From: a virus
Length of the DNA: 61,026 nucleotides
Virus record (IMG/VR): IMGVR_UViG_3300042691_012301
Location: 1 to 61,026 of that record
Reading direction: 5' to 3' (one strand)
The position numbers were made by a program, and so were the translations under genes. Shown here one piece after another: positions 13,655 through 20,933 of this stretch. Below the pieces are notes generated by a model. The model saw nothing but the letters and a program-made list of their open reading frames with translations, was not told the origin of the DNA and searched no databases. The number at the start of each line of letters is the position of its first letter. Position 1 is the stretch's first letter.

Positions 13655-13806
13655 AAAAACAGATGCTTAAAAGAAAGGATGGTAGCGTGTCTCCAAGAGG
13701 ACTTTGGGACAACATTCGTGCTAACAAAGGATCAGGCAAGAAGCCTACTGCCGCTATGTTAAAACAGGAGAGGGTTATTAAGTCTCAAACCAAAAAGAAA
13801 AAGTAA
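13651..13806 (+). CDS. small Lys-rich protein, 51 residues
   Basis: Starts MKKQMLKRKDGSVSPRGLWDN and ends KSQTKKKK. Strongly basic with a central PRGLWDNIRAN stretch. Coupled by ATGA overlap to the gene before and by a shared A in TAATG to the gene after. A family of similar peptides is common in Bacteroidota phages near head genes; function unknown. Confidence 0.65.
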   Translation: MKKQMLKRKDGSVSPRGLWDNIRANKGSGKKPTAAMLKQERVIKSQTKKKK

Positions 13807-14078
13807 TGGCTAAGACACCAGCGTGGACTCGTAAGGAAGGCAAAGACCCAAAGGGTGGCCTCAACAAAAAGGGGGTGGCCTCTTATAGAGCCGCTAATCC
13901 CGGATCTAAGTTACAGACCGCTGTGACTACCAAACCATCTAAACTAAAACCAGGTAGTAAGGACGCTAATAGACGCAAGTCTTTTTGCGCTAGAATGTCG
14001 GGTATGCCAGGTCCAATGAAAGATGAAAAAGGAAGACCGACAAGAAAAGCACTTTCTCTAAAAAAGTGGAACTGTTAA
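13806..14078 (+). CDS. DUF6321-like basic protein, 90 residues
   Basis: Shows the pattern GGLNKKGVASYRAANPGSKL ... KPGSKDANRRKSFCARMSGMPGPMKDEKGRPTR. I associate this with the DUF6321 family (GGLtaKG-a-y ... GkDpn-rRkSFCaRM-Gm), found in many phages. The SFCARM core with a single Cys is diagnostic. The role is unknown; phage genomes often place it near structural genes, so a head-associated protein is a fair guess. Confidence 0.82.
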   Translation: MAKTPAWTRKEGKDPKGGLNKKGVASYRAANPGSKLQTAVTTKPSKLKPGSKDANRRKSFCARMSGMPGPMKDEKGRPTRKALSLKKWNC

Positions 14079-14089
14079 TAAAAAAATAG

Positions 14090-14097
14090 TATATTTG
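14090..14097 (+). promoter_or_regulatory. Bacteroidota-type -7 element
   Basis: TATATTTG, 18 bases before the gene at 14115. No convincing -33 element at the right distance. Confidence 0.45.
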
Positions 14098-14114
14098 TGT
14101 AAATATTTAAAGAG

Positions 14115-14498
14115 ATGGTTACAAGTACTACAGGTTTAGAAGGATCTACAAATGCCAAAAGAGTAATAGCTTCTGGAGCTACAGGTTTATATGACTTCTA
14201 CAAAATAAAATATATTAAATCAGTCATTGTGCAAGGAATCACAAGCACAATACCAAACGTATCTCCAACACAGGGTTCGGTTGTTGCTGCTAACGATGGG
14301 TTGGATGCGGATGTTGAAAGTTATGTTGCAAATAACTTCCCATTTGACGTTGACTACATGAACACCACTAGTTATTTATGTTACGAGGTAGACAGAGATG
14401 TAATGAATGCTGCAGGCGCATCTGTCACCTACTTACACGCTCAAGTAGACGTGTATGAAGTGGTTCAGTCAACTAATAATTTAATTGTTAAAATATAA
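14115..14498 (+). CDS. hypothetical protein, 127 residues (candidate virion protein)
   Basis: Beta-rich and neutral, unlike its basic neighbours, with Thr/Val/Ser-rich strands and a YDFYKIKYIKSVIVQG segment; a small fold such as a head-decoration or fibre-tip domain is possible. Located within the rightward block of Lys-rich genes. No family recognised. Confidence 0.7.
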   Translation: MVTSTTGLEGSTNAKRVIASGATGLYDFYKIKYIKSVIVQGITSTIPNVSPTQGSVVAANDGLDADVESYVANNFPFDVDYMNTTSYLCYEVDRDVMNAAGASVTYLHAQVDVYEVVQSTNNLIVKI

Positions 14499-14503
14499 AT
14501 AAA

Positions 14504-14908
14504 ATGAAACAACCATCAGTAAAAACACGCAAGAACCTTTTAGGTCGTGACGTGAAGATTACTCGCGCAGGTAATGAGAAAACTCGTGAAGTAACTGGCA
14601 ATCGTGTAGCCAAAACAACAGTAACTAAGGACATTAAGACTGGAGGAAGAAAAATAACTACAAGTAAGATGGTTGTTTCTCCTAGAGAGCAAATGGTCGA
14701 TGTTATTAACAAGACCAAGTACACTGGAGCAGCAGGCAGAAGTCGTATGCTTGATGTTAATCCTGAGACAAGTAGAAAGAAAAAGACTGCTAAGGCGTTT
14801 AATGTAAACCCTGAAAAAGCAAAGGTTACTAAAAACAAACTCTCAGTTAGAGAGAGTGCTAAGAAGGCGTATAAAGGATCTAACTTACCTCGTAGATACA
14901 ATGGCTAA
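14504..14908 (+). CDS. Lys-rich basic protein, 134 residues, paralogue 1
   Basis: Begins MKQPSVKTRKNLLGRDVKITRAG. It shares RKNLLGRDVKIT, KTREVTG, KTKYTG-AGR and AKKAYKGSNLPRRY with the next gene, so it is a tandem duplicate. No hydrophobic or catalytic motif is visible. The composition fits a nucleic-acid-associated or packaged protein. Confidence 0.74.
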   Translation: MKQPSVKTRKNLLGRDVKITRAGNEKTREVTGNRVAKTTVTKDIKTGGRKITTSKMVVSPREQMVDVINKTKYTGAAGRSRMLDVNPETSRKKKTAKAFNVNPEKAKVTKNKLSVRESAKKAYKGSNLPRRYNG

Positions 14909-15347
14909 AATAATTACACGAAAAAACTTGTTGGGTCGTGATGTTAAAATCACAAAAAGCCCAAATACTAAAACTCGTGAAGTTACAGGAGACTTCGTTG
15001 CTAAAAAAAAGGTTAAGACTAATTTGAAGGGAACAACTCAAATTAGAAACCCATTTACAGGCACGAAGCATTTTGAAAAGGTGGATATCGGTAAAAGAGT
15101 TTCTACTAGTAAAATAAAGGTGAATAGAAAAAACGATTCTATTGACGTTACTAATAAAACAAAGTATACTGGATCTGCTGGTAGGACTAAAAATTGGGAT
15201 GATAACCCAAAAACTAATAGAAAGAAATCTACTGTAAGAACTTACATGGAAGATCCTAACACTGTAAGTAGAGTTAAAAAAAATATACCTTTAGAGGAAA
15301 AGGCTGCAAAGGCATATAAAGGAAAAAACTTACCAAGAAGATATTAA
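14901..15347 (+). CDS. Lys-rich basic protein, 148 residues, paralogue 2
   Basis: Starts at ATG 14901, overlapping the preceding stop by 8 bases. Shares RKNLLGRDVKITK, TREVTG, TNKTKYTGSAGR and a C-terminal KAYKGKNLPRRY with paralogue 1. It has an insertion of about 17 residues (IRNPFTGTKHFEKVDIG) after the shared front. The duplication is clear; function unknown. Confidence 0.74.
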   Translation: MAKIITRKNLLGRDVKITKSPNTKTREVTGDFVAKKKVKTNLKGTTQIRNPFTGTKHFEKVDIGKRVSTSKIKVNRKNDSIDVTNKTKYTGSAGRTKNWDDNPKTNRKKSTVRTYMEDPNTVSRVKKNIPLEEKAAKAYKGKNLPRRY

Positions 15348-15350
15348 ACT

Positions 15351-15983
15351 ATGGCTACAAGTATCGACAAGAAGAAAAAGGCTGAAAATCCAAATAAGGA
15401 CTATAGAGGTAGAAGAAATATCTTTGGTCAAGTTAAGGATAAGCAGACAAACATCACAACTGAAAGAGATAATAAAAGAGGTACAACTACTACTCGAAAA
15501 GAAGTGGTTAAAACTCGTTCTATCTCTCCAAAAAGAACTGTGGTTGTTAGAAGTGGAAATACAACCAACCCTGAACTTGGGTACAAGGGTATATGGAAAT
15601 CAAAGGGAGATGTAAAAGCCGTTAAAACAAAAAATGTAGATAAATTCTTGAAAAGAAAAGATGGAAAATATATGCCTTCATCTAATCCTAATCAAAGAGT
15701 TTTGGTAACCAAAAAAGATATAGAGGTTACGAAAAAAAGAGACGCTTTTGCTACAAATAAAAAAGCACAAGAGAATGCTCGTAAGAATAACAGCACTATT
15801 TTAGATAGTGATAAAGTTAACACCATGAGTGGTAAAAAAGTTGAAAGAAGTGCTTTGAATAAAACAAGGACATATAAAGCAAAACAACTTCCTAAAAGAG
15901 TTGCTGTAGGTATTCAAAATGCTGTTGTGGCTTATGGAATGGGATCAGGATTCAAACCTTTATACGGAAAAAATAAAAAATAA
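15351..15983 (+). CDS. Lys-rich basic protein, 210 residues, distant paralogue 3
   Basis: Starts MATSIDKKKKAENPNKDYRG. The N-terminal RRNIFGQVKDKQTNITTERDN resembles RKNLLGRDVKIT...TREV of its two neighbours, suggesting a third, diverged member. It is followed by a long Lys-rich, repeat-like region and a C-terminal helical patch (VAVGIQNAVVAYGMGSG). Function unknown. Confidence 0.72.
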   Translation: MATSIDKKKKAENPNKDYRGRRNIFGQVKDKQTNITTERDNKRGTTTTRKEVVKTRSISPKRTVVVRSGNTTNPELGYKGIWKSKGDVKAVKTKNVDKFLKRKDGKYMPSSNPNQRVLVTKKDIEVTKKRDAFATNKKAQENARKNNSTILDSDKVNTMSGKKVERSALNKTRTYKAKQLPKRVAVGIQNAVVAYGMGSGFKPLYGKNKK

Positions 15984-15984
15984 C

Positions 15985-16182
15985 ATGGCTATTAAAAAAA
16001 TATCAAAAATGAGTGCAACTCCTAAAAGCAACTCTCCTAAAAGCACACCTACTCCAGGAAAAAGAGTTGTAGAGAAGAAAGTAAATCCATACACCACAAA
16101 ACCAGTAGTAGGGAATAAAACTTACATCAGAGGAGGCGTTAAGTTTATACAAAACTCAGACGGAACTTATAGAAAAGGTTAA
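15985..16182 (+). CDS. small Lys/Pro-rich protein, 65 residues
   Basis: I start at ATG 15985, one base after the preceding TAA. Begins MAIKKISKMSATPKSNSPKS and continues with a Pro/Ser/Lys-rich, likely disordered half, then a YIRGGVKFIQNSDGTYRKG beta hairpin typical of phage small basic peptides. Function unknown. Confidence 0.66.
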   Translation: MAIKKISKMSATPKSNSPKSTPTPGKRVVEKKVNPYTTKPVVGNKTYIRGGVKFIQNSDGTYRKG

Positions 16183-16195
16183 AAAACATTAAACA

Positions 16196-16534
16196 ATGGC
16201 AACAATGAAAACAACTGCGAAGACTAACCCTATTACAGGAGATCCAACATATCCAGGAAGCACCGGGTCAAAACGTGAGCAAAGAAAAAATGCTGCTGGT
16301 GAATTAACTAGAAGACAAAATAAAGCGGTAAACCAAGGTATTGAAAAGCAAAAAGGTAAAATTGAATACAAAGGTGTACCTGAAACTAAAAAACCAAAAG
16401 ATTGGAGAGATAAAGTTAAGCCAGATAAAGGTGGTAAAAAGAATATGACTACAACCAATCCTAACAAGAAAGGAAAAGGTGGTTTCAGTATTGTTCCAAA
16501 GTCTTGTCGCGGTCCAAAAGAATGGACTAGATAG
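16196..16534 (+). CDS. basic hypothetical protein, 112 residues
   Basis: Starts MATMKTTAKTNPITGDPTYPG. Lys/Thr/Gly-rich with GGKKNMTTTNPNKKGKGG and an end CRGPKEWTR. Last gene of the rightward basic block; its 3' end overlaps the convergent gene at 16527 by 8 bases. No family recognised. Confidence 0.7.
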   Translation: MATMKTTAKTNPITGDPTYPGSTGSKREQRKNAAGELTRRQNKAVNQGIEKQKGKIEYKGVPETKKPKDWRDKVKPDKGGKKNMTTTNPNKKGKGGFSIVPKSCRGPKEWTR

Positions 16535-16781
16535 AGTCTCGGTTCATAAAGATAGACTTGATTGAATCGTAAGAAGTTTTGAATAGGCGTGGGTTTCCCA
16601 TGCCTATTTCTATTATAACGTAATCCGTAATCAACTCGTCAATCTGTCGTATAGACATCACGTCCCGAATGTCGAACATAGTCCTCACTAACTGCTCTGT
16701 TGGAGTTAGGTCGAAGAAGGTTATATCACCACTATTGGTTAAAACCTCCTCTGCTTCGATATAATAGCCTTTAATCAACAT
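16527..16781 (-). CDS. hypothetical protein, 84 residues
   Basis: Last gene of the leftward replication/modification operon. Begins MLIKGYYIEAEEVLTNSGD and has helical stretches (TPTEQLVRTMFDIRDVMSIRQ). Its start overlaps the end of the previous gene by 11 bases. Convergent with the basic block; no terminator was recognised between them. Function unknown. Confidence 0.72.
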   Translation of the reverse strand: MLIKGYYIEAEEVLTNSGDITFFDLTPTEQLVRTMFDIRDVMSIRQIDELITDYVIIEIGMGNPRLFKTSYDSIKSIFMNRDSI

Positions 16782-16974
16782 TTGGTCTTAGTATATATCT
16801 GATTAATCTTCGTAGGTTCTTTGCGTCTCTATAGGAGAGAGGAATCAATTGTCTGCCCTTGTCGTTGGTTATGGCAATATCAACCCCTGCGCCATTGGCC
16901 CATTCTGACACTTCTAAAAACTTTCCCTCCTCCTGATCGTGGAAGAAAGTCTTCTTAATTTTTTTTGTGTGCAT
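16771..16974 (-). CDS. hypothetical basic protein, 67 residues
   Basis: Starts MHTKKIKKTFFHDQEEGKF and contains a GVDIAITNDKGRQLIPLSYRDAKNLRRLIRYI segment with a clear beta strand followed by a basic helix. The beta-strand/helix layout suggests a small nucleic-acid-binding or dimerising fold. Coupled to the nuclease gene by a 20-base overlap. Function unknown. Confidence 0.7.
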   Translation of the reverse strand: MHTKKIKKTFFHDQEEGKFLEVSEWANGAGVDIAITNDKGRQLIPLSYRDAKNLRRLIRYILRPNVD

Positions 16975-17443
16975 TTTCTTTAAATTTTAATAGTTGATGT
17001 TGGTCGAGAACATACGAGTCACCTGTCCCGAGGTTTCGGATGTTCTCTTCTTTTTTCACATCTTCTGAACGAGAGTATCCAGCGAAACGGATCGTGTAAT
17101 CATTTTCCACTATGGCAAGTACATACATATCCATCGGCTGAGAGTTTAACTTGACAATCATGCGACCTTGAGGAAGGCGAGTGCTTTTGATATCTATTGT
17201 CAAATTCTTATACACGCAGTCTGGTTGACCTGCTGTATCATCTCCAAAAGATAGGCTGAAGTGAATGTTATGCCACTTGCAGAATGCGTATTCAGATAGG
17301 CATCCATCGAAGTCTATTTCATACCCCGACTTATCTGAGGCGAACTTCTGATCCACCACATTCTTCTTCCTGCTTACAAATGCTCTTGTAGAGGCGAGAG
17401 TTCTCAAAAAGTGAACCTCTGATTCGTTTAATGTAATTGTCAT
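16955..17443 (-). CDS. PD-(D/E)XK nuclease-like protein, 162 residues
   Basis: The segment DGCLSEYAFCKWHN carries a candidate catalytic Glu (E51). GQPDCVYKNLTIDIKSTR gives D75, and the D84-I-K86 triad completes an E...D...D-x-K arrangement with the usual beta strand. This fits the PD-(D/E)XK nuclease superfamily, which includes Holliday junction resolvases and phage restriction-like enzymes. Its small size and place in the replication operon would suit a branch-resolving or recombination nuclease, but the exact substrate cannot be read here. Confidence 0.65.
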   Translation of the reverse strand: MTITLNESEVHFLRTLASTRAFVSRKKNVVDQKFASDKSGYEIDFDGCLSEYAFCKWHNIHFSLSFGDDTAGQPDCVYKNLTIDIKSTRLPQGRMIVKLNSQPMDMYVLAIVENDYTIRFAGYSRSEDVKKEENIRNLGTGDSYVLDQHQLLKFKENAHKKN

Positions 17444-17538
17444 GACTGGAATCCTTTTTCGTTATCATCACCTCCAAAGTAGGAGAGGAATACTATTACT
17501 GCTGTTATGATTACAGCTGCCATTAGAAATTTATTCAT
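17440..17538 (-). CDS. tiny membrane protein, 32 residues
   Basis: Starts MNKFLMAAVIITAVIVFLSYFGG: one hydrophobic helix (about residues 4-20) followed by a short acidic tail. Sits between the PAPS-reductase-like gene and the nuclease gene, sharing an ATGA overlap with the latter. Its fit in the operon supports expression. Function unknown. Confidence 0.5.
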   Translation of the reverse strand: MNKFLMAAVIITAVIVFLSYFGGDDNEKGFQS

Positions 17539-17550
17539 AGTGTTTGTTTT

Positions 17551-18384
17551 TTATAGTCCGCAATATCCAGAGTCGCAGTCGTTGAAGTCCTCATCAAAAA
17601 GATCCAACTGCATCTTGTAGTTCTTTATCTTTTCGTATGTGATTCCGTTTTTAAACGTGCAGTTGTTTTCCTGCTCCATTCTCATGAACCAATCAAACTG
17701 CTTCTCATCCCTCTTGCTCATATGGTTGAGGAATATCTCGTTACGATGGAAACAACCTACGCAATTGTTCTTATAAGCGAAGCGAACAGGCTTGTCCTTC
17801 CAGTAAGTCTCTACAGCGTCCTTGAATATTCCGTCTTCGATCAGGGGGAATGAGACACTTCGATATGGCAATGTCTTCCACTTCTTCCTTCCGTTCTTTT
17901 CGCCTACCTTGAACTTAAACATCTCAATTCCGTCTTCAGCCTTATTCAGCATAGTCCTAGCACGACTCATTTCGTTTGCTCGGAATCCAATCCTCATGTC
18001 TACAGGAAGTTCTGTGTTCTCGTAGCACCATTGGGCAATAGGCTCAACCTTCATTTTAGAGGTGCAGAATCTTCTTGTCACATTGGGCAAGTAGCCTCCA
18101 GACTTCTTAATGACTTGCTCAAATGTTGTCTCACTTAGCCATATGATTTCTTGCCCAATAAACTGCTCGAGGTCCAACATTGTGTACACAATTGTATCCT
18201 CTTCAAGAGTTCCAATGAATTCCTTTCCGATCTTGTCCGAAACAATTTGCCTCACCTTCTCGTCAGGAAACAGAACTCTCTTATCATCTGTACGCACGAG
18301 AGAGAAGACATTGTAGTCAGCCGGGTAGTGAACCGCTAAATACGAAGATGTCTTCCCTCCGCTTAAACTATTAACTATCTTCAT
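17551..18384 (-). CDS. PP-loop/PAPS-reductase-like protein, 277 residues
   Basis: The N-terminal SGGKTS (residues 8-13) is the PP-loop that binds the AMP part of ATP or PAPS. Later RRFCTSKMK (C107), NCVGCFHRN (C208 and C211) and C242 supply four cysteines that could hold an iron-sulphur cluster. This is the PAPS-reductase/PP-loop ATPase superfamily, which includes sulphonucleotide reductases, tRNA thiolases and DndC-type enzymes of phosphorothioate DNA modification. No other Dnd gene is seen nearby. Sulphur transfer to nucleic acid or assimilation of sulphate are both open. Confidence 0.82.
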   Translation of the reverse strand: MKIVNSLSGGKTSSYLAVHYPADYNVFSLVRTDDKRVLFPDEKVRQIVSDKIGKEFIGTLEEDTIVYTMLDLEQFIGQEIIWLSETTFEQVIKKSGGYLPNVTRRFCTSKMKVEPIAQWCYENTELPVDMRIGFRANEMSRARTMLNKAEDGIEMFKFKVGEKNGRKKWKTLPYRSVSFPLIEDGIFKDAVETYWKDKPVRFAYKNNCVGCFHRNEIFLNHMSKRDEKQFDWFMRMEQENNCTFKNGITYEKIKNYKMQLDLFDEDFNDCDSGYCGL

Positions 18385-18587
18385 TCAGGATCTGTTGTTG
18401 TGCCTACAGTTGTTGGGTCTACATACACTGTGTCTCTTGGTATGTAGGTAGCCTTAAACATTTGGTGGTCTTCTTTTTGTACTGGGTGGTAGTTACTTAT
18501 ATCGCAACCTAATGCAAGGCAAGTTATGATAACCGACAATAAGAATATAAATATTTTTTTACTTTTTGTTGACATTATTTTGTTCAT
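18381..18587 (-). CDS. predicted lipoprotein, 68 residues
   Basis: An N-terminal basic start (MNKIMSTKSKKIF) leads to a hydrophobic helix and a lipobox-like CLALGC ending at Cys28. A Thr-rich mature part ends TTVGTTTDPE. It overlaps both neighbours: the methyltransferase upstream (29 bases) and the PP-loop gene downstream (4 bases). A phage lipoprotein could be an outer-membrane spanin, a superinfection-exclusion factor or an anti-receptor protein. Its distance from the lysis genes makes a spanin role less certain. Confidence 0.65.
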   Translation of the reverse strand: MNKIMSTKSKKIFIFLLSVIITCLALGCDISNYHPVQKEDHQMFKATYIPRDTVYVDPTTVGTTTDPE

Positions 18588-19959
18588 TAATTAAGTCACT
18601 TACTTCTTGAATTCTACCTCCTATCCAAGCCATCACAGGTACAGCCATTGAGTTGCCCATTGCTTTGTACCTTGGCCCATCTGGGGACTCTGGTTTTTTT
18701 CGGTATGGGATGTTTGTAAAGTTGTCGGGGAATCCTTGTAACCTCTCACACTCGACAGGAGTTAGTCTTCGAACTCTAGAGTTTTGGATTGTACCACCAG
18801 TATGGTTAATGTCAGAAGCGGAAGACGAGATAGTTTGAGAAGTTCGGTCATTAACGCTCATGTTGTACATATCAACGGCAATACCTTTTTCAGAAACAAC
18901 TAAGCCTCTTCCGTCTATCAAATCCTGGTTACCCATTCCTTTATAATCTCGCGCTAATAAAGATCCCATTGTTTCAGAATCATTTGGTGGCAACCACTTT
19001 GTTTCAGAAACTATTGGTGTGTTACCACCGCCTGTACCCCAACGAGATGTTACTGTACTACTCGTCTCTCCCATTTCCTTAACTCTGCTGTCATTAGGAT
19101 GATTTTCGTAAACATCTTTCTGAATTACCGCAGAGAAGTGTCCTTTGTCAGGCATATATTGATCGTGACAGCGAGTGGTTAGACTTGCGGCTGTTTGCCC
19201 ACCATCCCACCATGAGTCTGGTTCTACAACAGATACGGTTGATCTAACATCCCCAACATCAAAACAATTCAGAGTATTTGACACATCATCTTCAACCCAA
19301 GTTTCTAATCCGTCTTTGGTTGTTGCTCGGCTTGATTTACGGTATGTAGCAGGGCCTCCTTCAATCGATCGGGTAACTTTTTCCCTCTTACCTCTGCTCT
19401 CCGCAATATGCCTGCACAAGCTTTCTGACTCAAATAGAACCGCTGCGGCAGGTCTCCAGTCTCCAAGATATCCGACAACAAAGATTCTTCTGCGTCTTTG
19501 TGGGATTCCAAAGTGTTGAGCGTCAAGAATTCTGTAGGCGAACCCATACCCGAGTTCCCCCAACGCCCCGAGGAGGGAAGCAAAATCTTTTCCTCCGTTA
19601 CTTGACAAGACACCGGGGACATTTTCCCAAACGATCCACTGGGGTTTTGCTTTGTTAGCAATGCGACAGAATTCAAGGGCCAAGTTGCCACGAGGGTCTT
19701 CCATTCCTTTTCTGAGACCTGCAACGGAGAATGATTGGCAGGGAGTTCCTCCAACGAGAACATCGATAGTTGTTTCATTAAATATAGGGTTTGAGTGAAT
19801 TAAAGTCATGTCCCCTAAGTTGGGAACTTCTGGATAATGGTGCTGTAGGACAGCTGATGGGAAAGGTTCTATTTCTGAAAACCATTGCGCCTTCCAACCT
19901 AGTGGATGCCAAGCCATCGTAGCGGCTTCTACTCCCGAACATACTGATCCGTATCTCAT
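18559..19959 (-). CDS. DNA C5-cytosine methyltransferase, 466 residues
   Basis: All main motifs of a C5-methyltransferase are present in order: the AdoMet-binding CSGVEAA (motif I), GGTPCQSFS with catalytic Cys (motif IV, about residues 70-78), WENVPG (motif VI), QRRRR (motif VIII), then ECERLQGFPDNFT (motif IX) and AMGNSMAVPV (motif X). The long stretch between VIII and IX (about residues 190-400) is the target-recognition region. It methylates cytosine in DNA, probably to guard phage DNA from host restriction. No partner restriction enzyme is visible. Confidence 0.95.
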   Translation of the reverse strand: MRYGSVCSGVEAATMAWHPLGWKAQWFSEIEPFPSAVLQHHYPEVPNLGDMTLIHSNPIFNETTIDVLVGGTPCQSFSVAGLRKGMEDPRGNLALEFCRIANKAKPQWIVWENVPGVLSSNGGKDFASLLGALGELGYGFAYRILDAQHFGIPQRRRRIFVVGYLGDWRPAAAVLFESESLCRHIAESRGKREKVTRSIEGGPATYRKSSRATTKDGLETWVEDDVSNTLNCFDVGDVRSTVSVVEPDSWWDGGQTAASLTTRCHDQYMPDKGHFSAVIQKDVYENHPNDSRVKEMGETSSTVTSRWGTGGGNTPIVSETKWLPPNDSETMGSLLARDYKGMGNQDLIDGRGLVVSEKGIAVDMYNMSVNDRTSQTISSSASDINHTGGTIQNSRVRRLTPVECERLQGFPDNFTNIPYRKKPESPDGPRYKAMGNSMAVPVMAWIGGRIQEVSDLINEQNNVNKK

Positions 19960-20192
19960 TTGTTTTTTATTTTTTCGATTGCACTTTTTAAATAAACAGC
20001 CATGTCAAGGCACTCCTCGTAGGCTTCTTGTAACCACATGAGGTGGTCATAATCAGTTCGGTCCACCGTTGTTCCGTATTGGAGATACCCTTTCTTCTCA
20101 CGAATTCTAAGGTCATCCATTAACTTGGTAAGTATCTTGGAGTCCTTAATCTCGTAGTGAGGTTCTATGTTGTGGGTACTATTCTGCTCCAT
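19956..20192 (-). CDS. MazG-like nucleotide pyrophosphohydrolase-like protein, about 78 residues
   Basis: I start at ATG 20192 (MEQNSTHNIEPHYE); an in-frame ATG at 20201 and a longer 90-residue version are alternatives. The core DLRIREKKGYLQYGTTVDRTD...WLQEAYEECLDMAVYLKSAIEK matches the all-alpha phage proteins with an E-E-x-x-D motif on a long helix, akin to MazG-type pyrophosphohydrolases. Such proteins hydrolyse nucleoside triphosphates. Enzymatic activity of this short version is not certain. Confidence 0.6.
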   Translation of the reverse strand: MEQNSTHNIEPHYEIKDSKILTKLMDDLRIREKKGYLQYGTTVDRTDYDHLMWLQEAYEECLDMAVYLKSAIEKIKNK

Positions 20193-20415
20193 AAGTCTCA
20201 TAGTGTTTACGAATAATATCTTGAACAAACTTTTGTTTTATTTCATTCCAATCACTTGTATCCGTCTCGTCCTTTGACAAATGAGCAGACACTCCGTAAA
20301 TTGTTCCTTCCGCAGTTACAGATTTAACCAGGGTGTATTCATACTTCACATCTAAAGTGATTTCTCCTCTAAAGAAATATTCTGTCTTGTGTGGCTTTTG
20401 AATTGTGATTTCCAT
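20179..20415 (-). CDS. hypothetical protein, 78 residues
   Basis: Starts MEITIQKPHKTEYFFRGEITLDVKYEY: a beta-rich small domain with a helical C-terminus (NEIKQKFVQDIIRKHYETYG). Its end overlaps the MazG-like gene. No family recognised. In the replication operon. Confidence 0.7.
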   Translation of the reverse strand: MEITIQKPHKTEYFFRGEITLDVKYEYTLVKSVTAEGTIYGVSAHLSKDETDTSDWNEIKQKFVQDIIRKHYETYGAE

Positions 20416-20418
20416 AGT

Positions 20419-20925
20419 TTATTTTTGAATTTTAAGTTTAAAGTATAGGTCTGAAAGTGCTTCTTTAGGCTGAGGATATCCGTTCTCTTCCATCTTCTCA
20501 ACAAAATATTGTATCAACATCCTATCCTTCCAAGATGTCTCAACAGTGTCTTCAAATGTTCTAATGCCATGCAATACTGTAGCGTGGTTTTTATTTTCAA
20601 ACTCACTACCAATACCCCCTAGTGTAACTGGCAATGTCTTGTGCATCATCCAATAAACTAGTTGTCTATAAAGAACATTCTCTCTCTTTCTATTAGAATC
20701 ACCTGGCGAGTTATAAACCTTCATAGCAATGTCTTTCATTAGGTTAATATAATTCCTCATATTAGTCCCTATTGAGACATTGTAAATCACATGGCTAATT
20801 TTATCAGCCTCCTCCTTTAAATGAGGGACGAAGATTACCAAGTCATGAATAAACATTTCTTTCTTTTCGTTTGGCACATACTCTAAAATGTCTCCAAAAC
20901 GAACTTTTCTTTCTTTTACTTCCAT
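20419..20925 (-). CDS. DnaA domain IV-like DNA-binding protein, 168 residues
   Basis: The C-terminal half reads RQLVYWMMHKTLPVTLGGIG...NKNHATVLHGIRTFE. This is the pattern of DnaA domain IV: a helix ending in L-x-x-IG, then the DHTTVLHA-like signature (here NHATVLHG, residues 113-120) that reads the DnaA box, and a following helix. No AAA+ domain is present; the N-terminal half is helical and may replace it. The protein probably binds DnaA boxes; an exact box lies at 10103-10111. An origin-recognition or regulator role is inferred. Confidence 0.75.
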   Translation of the reverse strand: MEVKERKVRFGDILEYVPNEKKEMFIHDLVIFVPHLKEEADKISHVIYNVSIGTNMRNYINLMKDIAMKVYNSPGDSNRKRENVLYRQLVYWMMHKTLPVTLGGIGSEFENKNHATVLHGIRTFEDTVETSWKDRMLIQYFVEKMEENGYPQPKEALSDLYFKLKIQK

Positions 20926-20933
20926 TCTTATTG

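Noticed and set aside
14488-14901. Leftward ORF with many hydrophobic residues opposite the Lys-rich genes.
   Set aside because: It is the antisense shadow of a Lys-rich gene (Lys codons read as Phe/Leu); the rightward gene has operon context and paralogues.
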